The translations under genes were made by a program, and so were the position numbers. Below are positions 10,668-21,517 of a stretch of 22,232 nt of DNA, one piece after another; within the stretch, counting starts at the first letter, position 1, and the number at the start of each line of letters is the position of its first letter. This stretch comes from Irineochytrium annulatum (lineage: Eukaryota; Chytridiomycota; Chytridiomycetes; Chytridiales; Chytridiaceae). The notes beneath the pieces are model-generated. The model did not search any database, was not told the origin of the DNA, and worked only from the letters and a program-made list of their open reading frames with translations. The stretch covers positions 1 through 22,232 of the forward strand of contig JADGJL010000408.1 in the NCBI GenBank assembly GCA_027600665.1. Reading direction: 5' to 3'.

Positions 10668-13600
10668 TCACAACACAGCAACCGCGAAGACGGCCGGCGG
10701 CAGCGACGCGGCCGCCGCTGTCTGCCTAAGTGCACTCATTCCCTGCGCCAAGAAAATTTTCGGATCCTGAATGTTCCCCAAGACGTTGACTTTGACGTTT
10801 GCTGTCGCCAGCTTGGAGAAGGAAGCCTGGTAGCCCGACTCCTCAATGTCAATGGTGTACATCTCCTCGTCCGGAGCGGCGTCGTAGCGCTCGGCGGCTG
10901 GGGCCTGCATGAGGGCGACGACGGCGTTAAAGAGCTCCTGCCTTGAGATACTAACTTAGCGCGCGCAACTTAGCGAATAAAATGACGTACCATATCGTGA
11001 TATATGGTGGGTTGAGCATTTTCGCGCTTGACGTGAGCATCTTCGTCATAGCCACGAGGAAGATCTTGCGATCTTCCGGATTAAGACATTCGGGTTTCGT
11101 GAGCTCAGGGAGCAAGATGTACCGTAAAACCTGCATGAACGTCCTGGAAGTGCAATAAATTACGCAATCAATCACAGTTTTGATAAAAACAAGAAAAGGA
11201 AGGGAACGTACTCAGGCTGCAGGCTGTCGAAGTACGAGATGATGACATCAACACTTAGACCCTCCTTGTCCAGCATGAGCAAGAACGAGAGGAACTTGAT
11301 GAAGCCTCCCACGAGCTTGGGGGTCTTGCTTTGAGTCAATCGCGTTAGAATGAGCTGGAAAATCGGCTTATGATAATCCGCCAGATATTGACTGCGGAAC
11401 ACGTCAGACCAAACGTTAAACCGGAAAATGATTCTTACAGAGGCACGTATTGATAAATCGTCTGCAAAAGGTCCAGCCCATGATGATCATTAAGCCTCGA
11501 TGACAAAAGTTTTTGGAAAATTCCCAGTATGGGCTTGATCTGGTTCCCTTCCACTATCTGCCTCGCCCCCTTCATCAAATACGTCTCCAGAAGCATCACA
11601 AGCGCGGGTATGTTCGCTAAGACATCGAACTGCTGTCAGCAACTCTTTATATCGGTTGACATTCCTACCATACGACTCCCACAGGACCTGCTGCAGGAGC
11701 GGTGTGAACATCTGTTGGTACGCCTCCGGGATGCCGCCCTCGGAGTGGAAGGAGAGGAGCTGGGAGAGGAGCTGGAAGACGTACGGCATAAACTCTAATC
11801 ACAATAACATGTTAATGCTTCGCCAGCATATAAAATGAACACCAACCGGAAACATCGCTTTGCAATATCGCCTGGAACGGTGCGAACAGAAGTCCCTCAA
11901 ACTCGCCGACGAGCTTTGGATTCGCTGCGCAGACGTGCCGGATGAGCGCACCCAAGGCCTCGAACAGGAAGTGATTGAACTTGGGGTTGCTCGGGTTGGT
12001 TGAGACGATCTTAATCGTGTTCGTCAGCTCGGCTAGCGTCTCAGTGACGCAGGGCAGAATGGCCTCCCGGCATACGACAATCACGCGTAAGATTGCTACC
12101 GGTGCATTAGTCCATCAAGTATCGAGAAGAAGCAAAAATCCACCAACCCTTCATCACATAGTCGTTCTCCGCCACCTTCTCCGGTGTCGTCCCTGTCTTC
12201 TTCAACAACGCGAAAAGTTTCGCGAGAAGCTCCTTCGACGCCGGGGCAACGTCGTCTTTTGTGAACATTTGGACGGACCCCGCCTTAATGGACAAAAGCC
12301 GCTCAAGGCAAACGGCAGCGTAAGTATATACAACAAAATTCTTCGACGACAGATGCGCAATAACCGCCGGCAGCATCTCCAAGAGCTGGGCCTTGGGGAT
12401 CTTCACGAAAAAAAGGCGTTAACAAATCTAAGCCAATCAAACTTCTTACCTGCGATCGGAAGATCATGATGTACTTCAAGGCGTCGACCTTGATCAAAGG
12501 CTCGACCTGCGCATCCACTGGCGCGCGGAGATCCGGGAGGACGTAGTTGGTGAGGATTGGAACCGGGTTAACAAGCTCGTTGACGGCGGTGATGCCACTC
12601 TACGGGATAAAATGATCGTAAGCTTACAAATTACGAGGGAATCCCGGCAATTAATCGTACGCACCTGAATCGAGAACGACTTTGCGGAAAGAGCCATGAT
12701 GAGGTACAAAGCCGTGTCCTTCGCTTTCCAGTTCGTTTTATCCTTCTCGTACGCCTATGCAAAATTAAACCTAGCCATTCGTAATCACACCTCACGTTTA
12801 AGTACGCATTCACATACTCCGTCAGAATAGTCGTAACCTCCACCGCGAAATGATCCAACAAACCCCGCACAAGATCCGTCGAAGACCTCCGCCTCGTATC
12901 CGTGTCTTTTTAAAATACGCGTTAGCCTTCCATTTACGTAACCGCGGCGTACCTGATCCCTCCAAATCCCTCCTCAAAAACTCAATCTCGTCATCCCTAA
13001 ACTGCTCCTCATCGCTCTCCCTCAACGTCATATTCGGCAATATGATCTTCTCGCAGATGTTTTTCAACACCTCCGGCTGCGCGAACATGTGGCGATGCCT
13101 TGCGGGTCGGACGACGGACGTCAGGACCGCGATGGCCTTGCTCACAAGCTTTTGCGGTTGAGTTAAATAAACAACCCAGAACGGGCCACTGTACCATGTC
13201 GTTTTTGGTCTCGAGGCCGGTGGTTGTGAGGATGCCCCAGGTGGTTTCCACGAAGGAGGGGAGCATCTTGAAGTCTTCTTCGTATTTCGAGCAGTAAAGG
13301 TCCACGATCTCGCAGATGGAGGTCTTAACCTTTTCTAAAGGTCCCGGCTCGTCGTTCTAATGAAATATCCATCAACAAACGCGAGGGCGTGGAGACGAAC
13401 CGAGCATGAAGCGGAAAAAAGGAACTTACGTCAGTCGTCAGCACAGGGTACGTAGCAACCAGGTACTTCTGCAGCAAGGGCATGAACTTATCCTGGTTGT
13501 CCTCGAAGTACTCTGGCAGGTCCTGAGAGTTGAGGCTGTAGAAGATCCGCGACATGAGTAGGAGGCAGTTGTAGAGAACTTCCATCGCCTCGCGGCTGGT

Positions 13601-14433
13601 CTGGTTGGCCTCGATGGCAGCGTCCGTTGCCTGTGACATCACTCTTCTTAGTTTCTTGCTAGCTGGAAAAAGAAGGCAGCCAAATCCAACAATCCTCCAG
13701 CCCGATCTTCCTCTGTCGCTATGTTCTTCCTCTCTGTTAGCTTACCTGGAACAGCTGTAAGAAAGGCTCTGCAAAGATGGCTAAAACCAACTTGATCTCC
13801 GTAAAAAGTTTATCCGACTTGAATTGATGCCGCCACCTGGTTATTCGCAATCAGCATGTCATTACATTGCAAATACAAACCTCTTAAAGATCGAATGCGC
13901 CGTCTGCAACACCCCGACATTCACGTTGAAGTCCTGCACGTTCAGCTTGCTGACCAGCTCCGGCACGAGACTCGGCCATTGCTCCGGGAAATCGTTCTCA
14001 GCGATGATGCTGACGGCCTCGCTGAGCTGGACCTGGATGGAGCTAGGCATGGCGATCATGACGCTGACGATGAGCTGCTTGACGCTGTTCCGGTCCGAGA
14101 CCTGAATCTTGTCCGCGACGCCTTCATCCTGATATCCCGTATGTCAGCAACGTGCGAGCCCCTCCAAATCATTCACCTGCTTCCAATGCCGCTTGATAAA
14201 GTTCTTGAAGTACACCACGGCGGCGAAGCGGACCGTATGGTCCACCGCGGGCTCCTGGATGAGTCTCAGGAGGGCCACGGCGAACTCCGGGGAGAGCTCC
14301 ATCGCGCTCAGGCCGGCCTCGGCTGCGTCGTTTGTTAGCGAGCGCGAGGGCGAGTGGAATTCATCATACCATTCCTCCTCACATCCGCGCTGGGGGACAG
14401 CGAGGCGCTGAACAGCTGGACGAGGCTCTCCAT
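10668..14433 (-). CDS. CSE1: Exportin-2 / CSE1 (CAS), importin-alpha re-exporter, 17 exons
   Basis: Model: complement(join(10668..10941, 10991..11143, 11212..11391, 11439..11616, 11669..11794, 11847..12095, 12148..12400, 12450..12599, 12665..12754, 12796..12905, 12953..13148, 13195..13356, 13430..13630, 13746..13836, 13881..14128, 14177..14322, 14370..14433)), 956 aa, matching the usual 950-970 aa. CSE1 is a karyopherin that returns importin-alpha to the cytoplasm with RanGTP. The importin-beta N-terminal repeat is clear (LSPSADVRRNAEAGL, VRFAAVVYFKNFIKRHWK). Next come FPEQWPSL (about 117-124), QDLPEYFEDN, RRDLEGS, DALKYIMIFRSQ, NPKFNHFLFEALGALIR, EFMPYVFQLLSQLL, and a C-terminus with YTIDIEESGYQASFSKL and NIQDPKIFLAQGM. 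The first exon has only 64 nt, but it restores the family N-terminus. All introns are GT-AG, 41-115 nt. Nothing suggests a defect. Confidence 0.96.
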
Positions 14434-14550
14434 GATGCCGGGTTCTCGGTCGCTGTGGTTGGTGAACTGTGAATGTTGGATGCTGTGTCCGACACTGCGT
14501 CCAGATCGCTGTCAATGCAAAAGTGCGAGTTTCCTCAGCACAAGCCTCAC

Positions 14551-14754
14551 ATTGGAAAGGCGGTGTTGGACCGACGGACACCGTCGTCAGATAGGCCTCG
14601 TTCCACGAGCGCTGTCTTCAATGCCGCTGGCCGCCCGAGAAGCGCGGCGCTGAATGCGACCACTGAACGGGAGGTGATGGAGTGTCGGAGGAGGGTTTTC
14701 TGCATGGACGTTGTCGAGCTTAGATTTGGGGACCTCATTCTCAGCTGGCATTGG
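14551..14754 (-). promoter_or_regulatory. Two CCAAT pentamers upstream of CSE1
   Basis: Read on the minus strand, CCAAT occurs at 14551-14555 (about 118 bases before the CSE1 ATG) and at 14750-14754 (about 317 bases before). CCAAT boxes bound by the HAP/NF-Y complex are common in fungal promoters at such distances, but five-base matches also arise by chance. Confidence 0.2.
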
Positions 14755-15341
14755 ATCCTTGCGCGCAATGGCACTCGTTGTGGTGGCAGCTTTTGATACT
14801 TAACTTACAATGAATCTCTTCAACAACGGCGGGCGCGCCGGATCTGGCCCAAGTTCAGGGTCCTGAAGTACGCGCCATCCCGCGACCCCGCTGAGACCGC
14901 CCATGCCTCCGATCCGGCTAGCCTTGACACCCGGAGACCGCGGTCAGGAGGCCAACTCCTGTGATGAATCACAGAGGCCCGTGCTCTCTCTGCAGGCCGG
15001 TGAACAAAGCGTCGCTGTGCTGATGGCGATACCCATCATCCTTGATTATGCGGGGATTGACGCCGGGATTGCCGGACTTTACAGCCTGGTCAGCCCATCA
15101 GCAGCAGGTCGTCCATCAGAAGCCCCTTATCCTAATTTTGAGCAGTCTGTGGTTGCGTTTAACTCACGCCAAAATTAGCTCTCTTCGCCCTCTTCGCCCT
15201 GCGCTGGTGCGTCCACCTCGATCTAGTGGAAAGCGGTGCATAACAGACGACTGTGTCGGCGGGCAGCGAGCCCCGCAGCTGCCATCCAGCGTCCTCGCGC
15301 CTTGCCAGAACAAAAGGAACGACTATAGAGCAAGCAACGTA

Positions 15342-15359
15342 ACCACTTGTGCAAGTGGT
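15342..15359. repeat. 18-nt near-perfect palindrome
   Basis: ACCACTTG-TG-CAAGTGGT forms an 8-bp perfect inverted repeat around a 2-nt centre. It contains two facing E-box-like CACTTG/CAAGTG half-sites. It lies about 910 bases upstream of the CSE1 start, in DNA without a recognised gene. It could be a binding site for a dimeric factor or a chance palindrome. Confidence 0.4.
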
Positions 15360-16059
15360 CGTGACTGGTCGCGGCACGCGCAGTCAGCCGCCCGCGGCCG
15401 CCCGCGTGTCGAGGTTACCTCCTTCAGCGACGCCTCCGTCTCCACGGTGCTCTTCTTTCCTCGACAACTCGTTGTTTTGTTCGTCCTTGAACCGCACTTT
15501 CTCGAACACGACCCGTCGCAGTCCTGACCGCCCGGCCGTCGCCAGGGCTGATCCGGACGGAAATCGCTGACCAACCGACTTCATAGAGCGACCACTTCCG
15601 TGACATCCGTGCTGCTGTCGGGACGATGCTGGGGGAGGTCTGATTCGGGCGCCGACATCGCTGCTGGAGACGGACTGGATTGGGATTAGTTGTGAAGTTT
15701 GTAGTTTGTGGACGATGGGCGCTGGTCGCGGATGATGACGGGTTTGAGGAGCCGCGGAGAAAGGGGACGGATCTGGACTCCGTGCCCCGAACTAGAGGAA
15801 TAAAAGAGGGTGAGTAAGCAGTCGATGGCGATCAAGGTCAAGCTTTGAGATTGCTTGACGCGTGCAAGCCTGTCCCCGCTTCGCACGTGTCAAAGGAATG
15901 GAGGCAGGTCATGTTTAGAGGGAATTAGTGGACGGAGGTGGACCTCTTTCGGTGTGTACACTGTCCTTGATCGCGAACTTCAACGTGCCGTCCTAAGCAT
16001 CCCTTCTTACTCCTTTGTCCCTAAAGCTTCCACGCCCGCCTCACAGTCGTCCGTCCAGC

Positions 16060-16118
16060 TTTCCGTCCTCTACTGCACCTTTCCGTCTCTACTGCACCTT
16101 TCCGTCCTCTACTGCACC
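16060..16118. repeat. Three-copy tandem repeat, about 20-nt unit
   Basis: The unit TTTCCGTCCTCTACTGCACC occurs at 16060-16079 and 16099-16118, with a 19-nt copy lacking one C at 16080-16098. It lies inside the pyrimidine-rich block of the gene-poor interval. Because the copies are 20, 19 and 20 nt, the array shifts frame, which argues against a conserved protein repeat. Confidence 0.85.
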
Positions 16119-16316
16119 CGCTTCCTCCGCACCATCTACGTCCACGGCTGCGTCGAGCGCACACACTGTAGATCCCTCTCCACCACCTCGTCTTCTTTGG
16201 CTGCTGCTCCTTGACCCTTCCACCCTTCTGCTTGCGATTGCCCCTCTCCACGTACTCATTAACCTCATCCTGGCGGGCGGGGCTCGCAGGCGTTATGGTC
16301 ACCCTCCTACCGCACT

Positions 16317-16442
16317 ATGGCGTCGACTCCGTTCATTGACCTGGACCTGTCATCGTCGGGGAGGCTGACGCGGAGCGTGTTGGCGGAGCGTGTTAAGGGA
16401 ATGCGATGCTGGAGGTGCTTAGGGTGTCCGTGGGCGATGAGC
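16317..16442 (+). other. Short candidate ORF after a pyrimidine-rich block (41 codons)
   Basis: ATG at 16317 follows about 250 bases of C/T-rich + strand, an arrangement often seen before fungal translation starts. The frame begins MASTPFIDLDLSSSGRLTRS and ends at TAA after 41 codons. A one-base shift near 16400 would continue the open frame (AMLEVLRVSVGDELL) to about 16470, which hints at a decayed or spliced longer gene, but no GT-AG pair that I can find makes a sensible join. Function unknown. Confidence 0.15.
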
Positions 16443-16770
16443 TGTTAAGGTGTAGAGGGTTGTGGGGCTGAAAGGGTTGGACGTTTCGTGTTGTCAGAGG
16501 GTGTTGGGCGCAAATTTGAGGCATTCTGACGGTTATAGGCATCGCGGTGTTCAGAGTTAGCCCTTGTGCATCAAGTATTGGCAAAAAACAAAATAGACCA
16601 TTGGCAGAGTTACATCAACATATGGACGATTTAACGCCATCGGTTTGATGCAGCCATATGTTTGGGCGAGTTATTGGGAGCTGTAATATGTTGACATTTT
16701 GGCTTGGCGTGCGTGATAACAACTAAGAAAACATTCGTTGCTCGGTAAAAGGAATAAACAATTATTTAAA

Positions 16771-16805
16771 GATCATTTGATTTAAATTGAGTTTAGTTAA
16801 TGATC
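16771..16805. other. Stem-loop in the CAND1 3' flank
   Basis: GATCATT at 16771-16777 and AATGATC at 16799-16805 can pair as a 7-bp stem around a 21-nt AT-rich loop. On the minus strand this lies about 130-160 bases beyond the CAND1 stop codon, next to AAATAAT-type sequence. A role in 3'-end processing is possible but not shown. Confidence 0.2.
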
Positions 16806-16933
16806 CTGATTTCCATTTTACTTCACATTCTGTAATTGCAACTAGCACCGCCACGTGCTTCTGAACCTTTACTGCGCTATCATTTCATGAGGAAACTACT
16901 GGAGTCTGACCGCTAACTTCGTACTTGCCGAAT

Positions 16934-19900
16934 TCAAGACAAATCCATAGGCGCCAAACCATTCTGCCTACGCCCACCGCCGCCCATCGCATGCTGAGCC
17001 TCCAGCTCGGCGTGCACGCTCGCGAATATGTCAGCAACAGACGCGTTGCTCGGGTTTCGGCACTCCTTGATGAACTCATCGTAGCGGTTAATTACGGCCG
17101 CGTCCGCGCCGACGGCTGCCACCCCGCTGCCGCTCGACCCCGTCAACCTCGCCAGGATTAGGGCGGTGCGGACGCCGGAGCGGACGAGGTCATTCAGCTT
17201 TTCGATCTCCTGTTTCACGGCGTTACCCTTGGGCTTGGTGTTTATAATCTCCTTCAACGGAGCGATGGTCACGTCCAAGCGGGCGACTAGAACCGTGGGC
17301 GACAAGACAGCGAGTCTTTGCAGCATCAGGTGGCAGAGCGTTTTGATGTCTTGAGACGCATCCGTCAACCCGTTCACGACGTGGTCGAGGAACGAAAAGA
17401 CGTCAATTCCCGCCAGAGACGTCTCCAGGAGGGTAAACATACACTCGTAGGCAGACTATACAACATCAGAAATGAAGACATATAAGCCAAAAAAAGTAAA
17501 ACCTTTCTGGCATCCAATCCATCATCGACAGTGTGCTTAAACGGCCCCATTTCCACAATCTTAATAAGGCTTTGGTTGACAAGCGTTTCCTGGTAGAGAA
17601 GCGGCATCAATTTGCCTAAGGAAGCACTGATGAGGTGCGGCTTGTTATGAGCTGCGGAGTTCAAGGTATGCAACGACACACGGCGAACATTCTTAAATTC
17701 ATAAATTAAAAGCAATAAAATCGACGATCTTACCAAATCCGGATCCTGAACAAGCATAAGGAAATCTACCAGCAACTCCTCAAGAACTGAATCGAACTGC
17801 TCGGATACCGAGTCGGAAAACGTGTAACGGATTGCGGCAACGACCGTAGAGCGGACGGCGGCGCTGTTGGAAGACAACCTTGAGCGCAGCTCCGGAAGGT
17901 AGGTCGAGGGATCAGAAAGAGCAAGTTTTCCTAAACATTCGGCGATGACAGTGCGCGTGCCTTCCTCTTGCGCCTCCTCCGTATTGGAGAACAACAAAGT
18001 CCATAACTCCGGCGCGAAGGGAACCAAATGCGCGGCTGCGGCGGCGGTGGTGTTAGGTCCGGATCGTGCAATAATCTCCTTTAAAGACACCAAGACCAGG
18101 TATCGACGCTTTCCGCCCTCCCGAACCGCTTTAAAGACGATGGGGAGGAAGAACGACATGTTGCCGATAGCAATGTTCCCCAAGGCAAAGGCCGCCGCAT
18201 GTTTAATTTCGTCCGACGGAGAGGCAAACAGTTCCAGCAGAGTTGTGTGAATTGTAGGATTTTGGCCTGACACGTCCCTGGAAGAGGACATATCAGTAAA
18301 TAGCCCTAACGATACACGTCATACATATTGCGGCCAATTTCTCCAATAGAGAGCAAGGCTAGAAGTTTGACGTTTTCGTTCGTCGCAGAGTTCTGGACCG
18401 TCTTTATGAAGTCGAGCACAACCGGTGATGAATCCTTCTGGTCGTTTACGCACAATGTCGCAAGAGACTGGGCCAGTGGACGGTATGCCTGCAAATGTTA
18501 GACCGTATCGCGCCAACGATAACCACAGTACCTGCTTCAAAATCGCCGTTCCGCGGGCTGATTGCGTAACTGGTTCCATTAAGACGCGTACAGATTCCTT
18601 AAAGACGGGGCTGCCGCCTTTAACAACCACAATCTTCCAAAAGTTCAACAGGGAGTCCAGCCCAGCGCCGGCGACAACCAAATGCGGGTGTTCGAGAATT
18701 ATAGAGACTATCGCGGGAACCATCTCAGATTGCACAAGTGTGACGGCCTTTCCAGACGCGTCTGCGTTCACCACCGAGCCGATCACGCCGATAGCCAGCG
18801 GAAATATATTTAAATCAGCCTCGACAAGCAACGGCTTCAGTTCGGCGAGGACACCCTTGTTGACATCGATTGGCCACGTCATTCCAAATCGTTTGATCAG
18901 CGCATCCAGGCAGGTAAGCGAAGCGACGCGGAGCTGCCTTTGCGCCTTCCGCAAGTACGTCGCAATTTCCGGGGCAATGCTTGGCGGTAGGAACTCTTTC
19001 CCAGCGAACGTAGAGAAAATCGGCGATTCCATTATAGACTTCAACACGCGAAGAGTGCACAGGCGGGTTAACTCATTTCGAAGTCTCTCCACAAGGACGG
19101 GTATGACAGTGCCTTGCAAATCCCCTGCCGACAAAAGGTCGCCAGTCTCGGATACGAGCGTACCCAGGGCCATGATTGATCGCTCCTTAACCTCTAGGTC
19201 GACATCGGATGTTTTCAGCCTGTCCAAAGTGGTAGTGTAAACGAGTGTTATGGACTTCTTGACCGCCGCTGACGCCGGGGGAGGGGTTATCTCCAATTCG
19301 GTATGAGGTACCGGCCGAATGATCTTGATCAGACCAACAACAACAAGCAAAGCCTCGGACGTGATTTTGTAGAACTTGTCGTTGGCGGCAGCAATAACCG
19401 GCGGGACTAGGCGCGTCAAATGCTTTTCGAAAACGGATGCCTGGTGCGTTTCGAAAAGACACCGCAGGAATTGCAAAACGTCAATTTTCAAATTCGTGTT
19501 GTTCACCGCTTTCGCGTCCCCGGCCTTCGAACTGGCTAGAGAAGATTCAATTGCCGGAATGAACAGCGCCACGCGGGCGTCTAAGCCGCCGTCGAGGACA
19601 ACAACAAGCTCTCGCAGCAGAACAAAGCCCATTTGACGAGTTTGAACGGATTTGCCGGAAAGTTGCTTGGCCAGAGATTTGCTCAGCTTCGGGACCTGCT
19701 GTTCCAACAACGAGCGCGGGCTGAAACCGACGTCAATATATGGAGTGTGGAAGTTCTACCTACTCAGCCTTGTTCGCTCCAGCCCTCTTCCATTTGCCCT
19801 TTGTTTGGCCCCGAGTAGCAGCTCCCACCTGCCTAATTAAGGTGATAAACGTCGAGATAATCTCGATCCGAACACTTTCTTCTCTCTCCTTGAAGCGACG

Positions 19901-21358
19901 GATGAGCACGGGAGCAACGTCGGCAAATAGACCAGTAAGCAACTCTGTACGCGTCCCGATGATGGAAGCCAACAACTTTGCGGAGGCACGGCGAACTTTC
20001 CAAGACATGTCGTCCTCATCCGAGTAATCGTCATCTCTGCAAATAGTAAATAAAAAAGACCCGAAATGCCGCCGACTTACTCATCCTCTTCCGCTTCTTC
20101 GCCATCAGCATCCATCTCATTATGTTCCTCATCCTCGCCATCAACATCCATGCCATCCTCATCGTCACCATCATCGTAATTTGGGTCGTACTTCACATAG
20201 TCCAATGCAAGACTGGTAATAGTCTGCAGATGGGGCGTGATCTCGGTGGGGCACCGCAGAATAAACGACTCCAAGGCCTAAGTCGCTTAGATATTTCCAT
20301 ATCTATCGTGCGTAAGCACTAACCTGAAAACAATTCTCACGGAGTTCGTCATCGTCAAACGCGGAATATTTCAAAACATAGGGCAGAGCATCCGGGAGGT
20401 GCTTTCCAAGGCGTCGGGAACTAAAGCGGCTGCACATACGTTGGATACTTGTTTATCTTTTATCGCAAGTACCTTAACGTCGACATAGTCGCAACCAAAG
20501 TCCTGAGCTTCTCAAAGTTCTTCTTGGCTTCCTTAGCCTTCATCTCGGCTTCCACTCTCGCTACTAACTGGTCAAAGAGCTCGTCCGACGCGTGAATCAC
20601 AAAGTTCCCAATTGCGACCGTCGTTCGCTTGCGCACAGCGGGCCTGGCATGATCCAAGAGAGGAAGTAGTGTATCCTGAATTTGTTTTGACAACTGCGGC
20701 CCCTGAACCCCTTTGTCAGCGGGGTCGGTGGGTGAGGTCAGGATGTGCCCAAATCGCGCCAGGATGTCCCCCAAAATGTCAATAGTATCAAGCTGCACAT
20801 CACCAACGTCCTGAAAGGCTTTCAATTTTATTTATAAAGAAGCTGGCATACCTGAAGCAGGTTAACAAGCCTGGGGATAAGCCGACGGACAAGGGTACGC
20901 GTCGAGCTGGCGCTAGGCGATACCTCAAGAATGACCGTCTTCAGGCCAATCGCCGAAATGTCGCGAAGCTCCTCTTTCTTTTGAGTAAGAAGACTGCATA
21001 ATTGGTCGACAACATCCTGCAACTGCGGTTCCCGAACCTTCTTGACCAAAGGACCCAACCTTGTACAGTGAGAACCAACTACGGAACAACGGAGAGTTAC
21101 AGCTTGACGGCCTCGTTCTGGACTTCGCTGTTCTTATCATCCAGACTCTTAATGACAGCGGCCACGATCTTCTTTTCAGAAGACTCCTCCAACTGGTTCG
21201 AGTCTTTCTTCAACTCGGCTCCGAGATCAGATAGCGCCATGAACCGGAAATCCGAGTCCGGGTTCGACAACTTGGACCAGTTACGCGCTGTCGGGCCAAC
21301 GAGACAATCGTACCTTCTCCAGCATTGACGCGATCGCATATGACGCACTGCATGCCAT
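16934..21358 (-). CDS. CAND1: CAND1/TIP120, cullin-RING ligase exchange factor, 12 exons
   Basis: Model: complement(join(16934..17455, 17503..17691, 17734..18277, 18325..18488, 18532..19755, 19829..20036, 20081..20277, 20324..20420, 20473..20810, 20852..21059, 21101..21270, 21314..21358)), 1301 aa, slightly longer than the roughly 1230 aa of animal CAND1. CAND1 is a HEAT-repeat protein that wraps unneddylated cullin-RBX1 and swaps substrate receptors. Family blocks appear in order: ASYAIASMLEK and DSDFRFMALSDL at the N-terminus; QLRDIS-like ELRDISAIGLKTVI; ARPAVRKRTTVAIGNFV; DDDELRENCFQALESFILRCP; an acidic run then DDMSWKVRRASAK (about 330-370); EGTRTVIAECLGKLAL; NVRRVSLHTLNSAAHNKP; VEMGPFKHTVDDGLDARK (1111-1128); and the C-terminal TIP120 region with NAVKQEIEKLNDL. 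Exon 1 is only 45 nt but supplies the conserved N-terminus. The residues after the 73-nt intron (NFHTPYIDVGF) are the least conserved junction. Its upstream gap to PRP4 is 159 bp. Confidence 0.95.
17692..17733 (-). other. 42-nt intron of CAND1, length divisible by three and without a stop
   Basis: The intron runs GTAAGA...TTTAAG on the minus strand, phase 0. If retained it would add 14 residues (VRSSILLLLIYEFK) between PDL and NVRRVS, where other CAND1 proteins have no insertion; this supports splicing. Among the introns modelled in this window it is the only one that would translate through without stop or frameshift. Confidence 0.85.
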
Positions 21359-21517
21359 GCTGTCAGCTCAATTGTCTGCGTGCGGTTCCTACCTCATCGT
21401 GGGCTGGGCGCGTTTACAGCAAGATTCAATAGCAATGTGGCTCGCAATAGCTGCGTCTATTTCGTTGGTCTTTACTGTTGATCCCACACAACCGACTTCC
21501 ACTACGGAAGGCTACCA
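21359..21517. other. Short intergenic gap between PRP4 and CAND1
   Basis: The 159 bases separate the PRP4 stop (21518-21520) from the CAND1 ATG (A at 21358), both on the minus strand. The gap must hold the PRP4 3' UTR end and the CAND1 promoter unless the transcripts overlap. No clear TATA or polyadenylation hexamer is visible. Confidence 0.6.

Larger units (their letters stand above)
14434..16933. other. 2.5-kb gene-poor interval between CSE1 and CAND1
   Basis: This interval holds the CSE1 upstream region (14434 to about 15000) and, at its far right, the AT-rich CAND1 3' flank (about 16560-16933). The middle, 15000-16560, is GC-rich and contains several ORFs of 60-160 codons on both strands (for example 15042-15527 on +, 15855-16214 on +, 15323-15574 on -). 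None shows a recognisable domain, and they overlap each other in several frames. A pyrimidine-rich block on the + strand (about 16010-16260) precedes an ATG at 16317 with a 41-codon ORF. An 11-nt direct repeat, CGGAGCGTGTT, occurs at 16371-16381 and 16384-16394. I see no RNA gene signature. A lineage-specific or degraded gene could be hidden here. Confidence 0.5.

Noticed and set aside
14473..14796. 107-codon plus-strand ORF upstream of CSE1
   Set aside because: No recognisable domain; it lies in the expected CSE1 promoter and overlaps open frames on the other strand.
14434..16933. tRNA, 5S or snRNA gene in the large intergenic gap
   Set aside because: No GGTTCGAATCC-type B box or cloverleaf arrangement was found by eye on either strand.
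18425..19240. 271-codon open frame on the plus strand
   Set aside because: Antisense to the largest CAND1 exon, whose sense translation matches CAND1 throughout.
19756..19828. Alternative acceptor 4 bases upstream in the 73-nt CAND1 intron (TAG before GTAG)
   Set aside because: Using it would shift the frame and hit a stop; only the later AG joins LIRQ to the downstream CAND1 frame.
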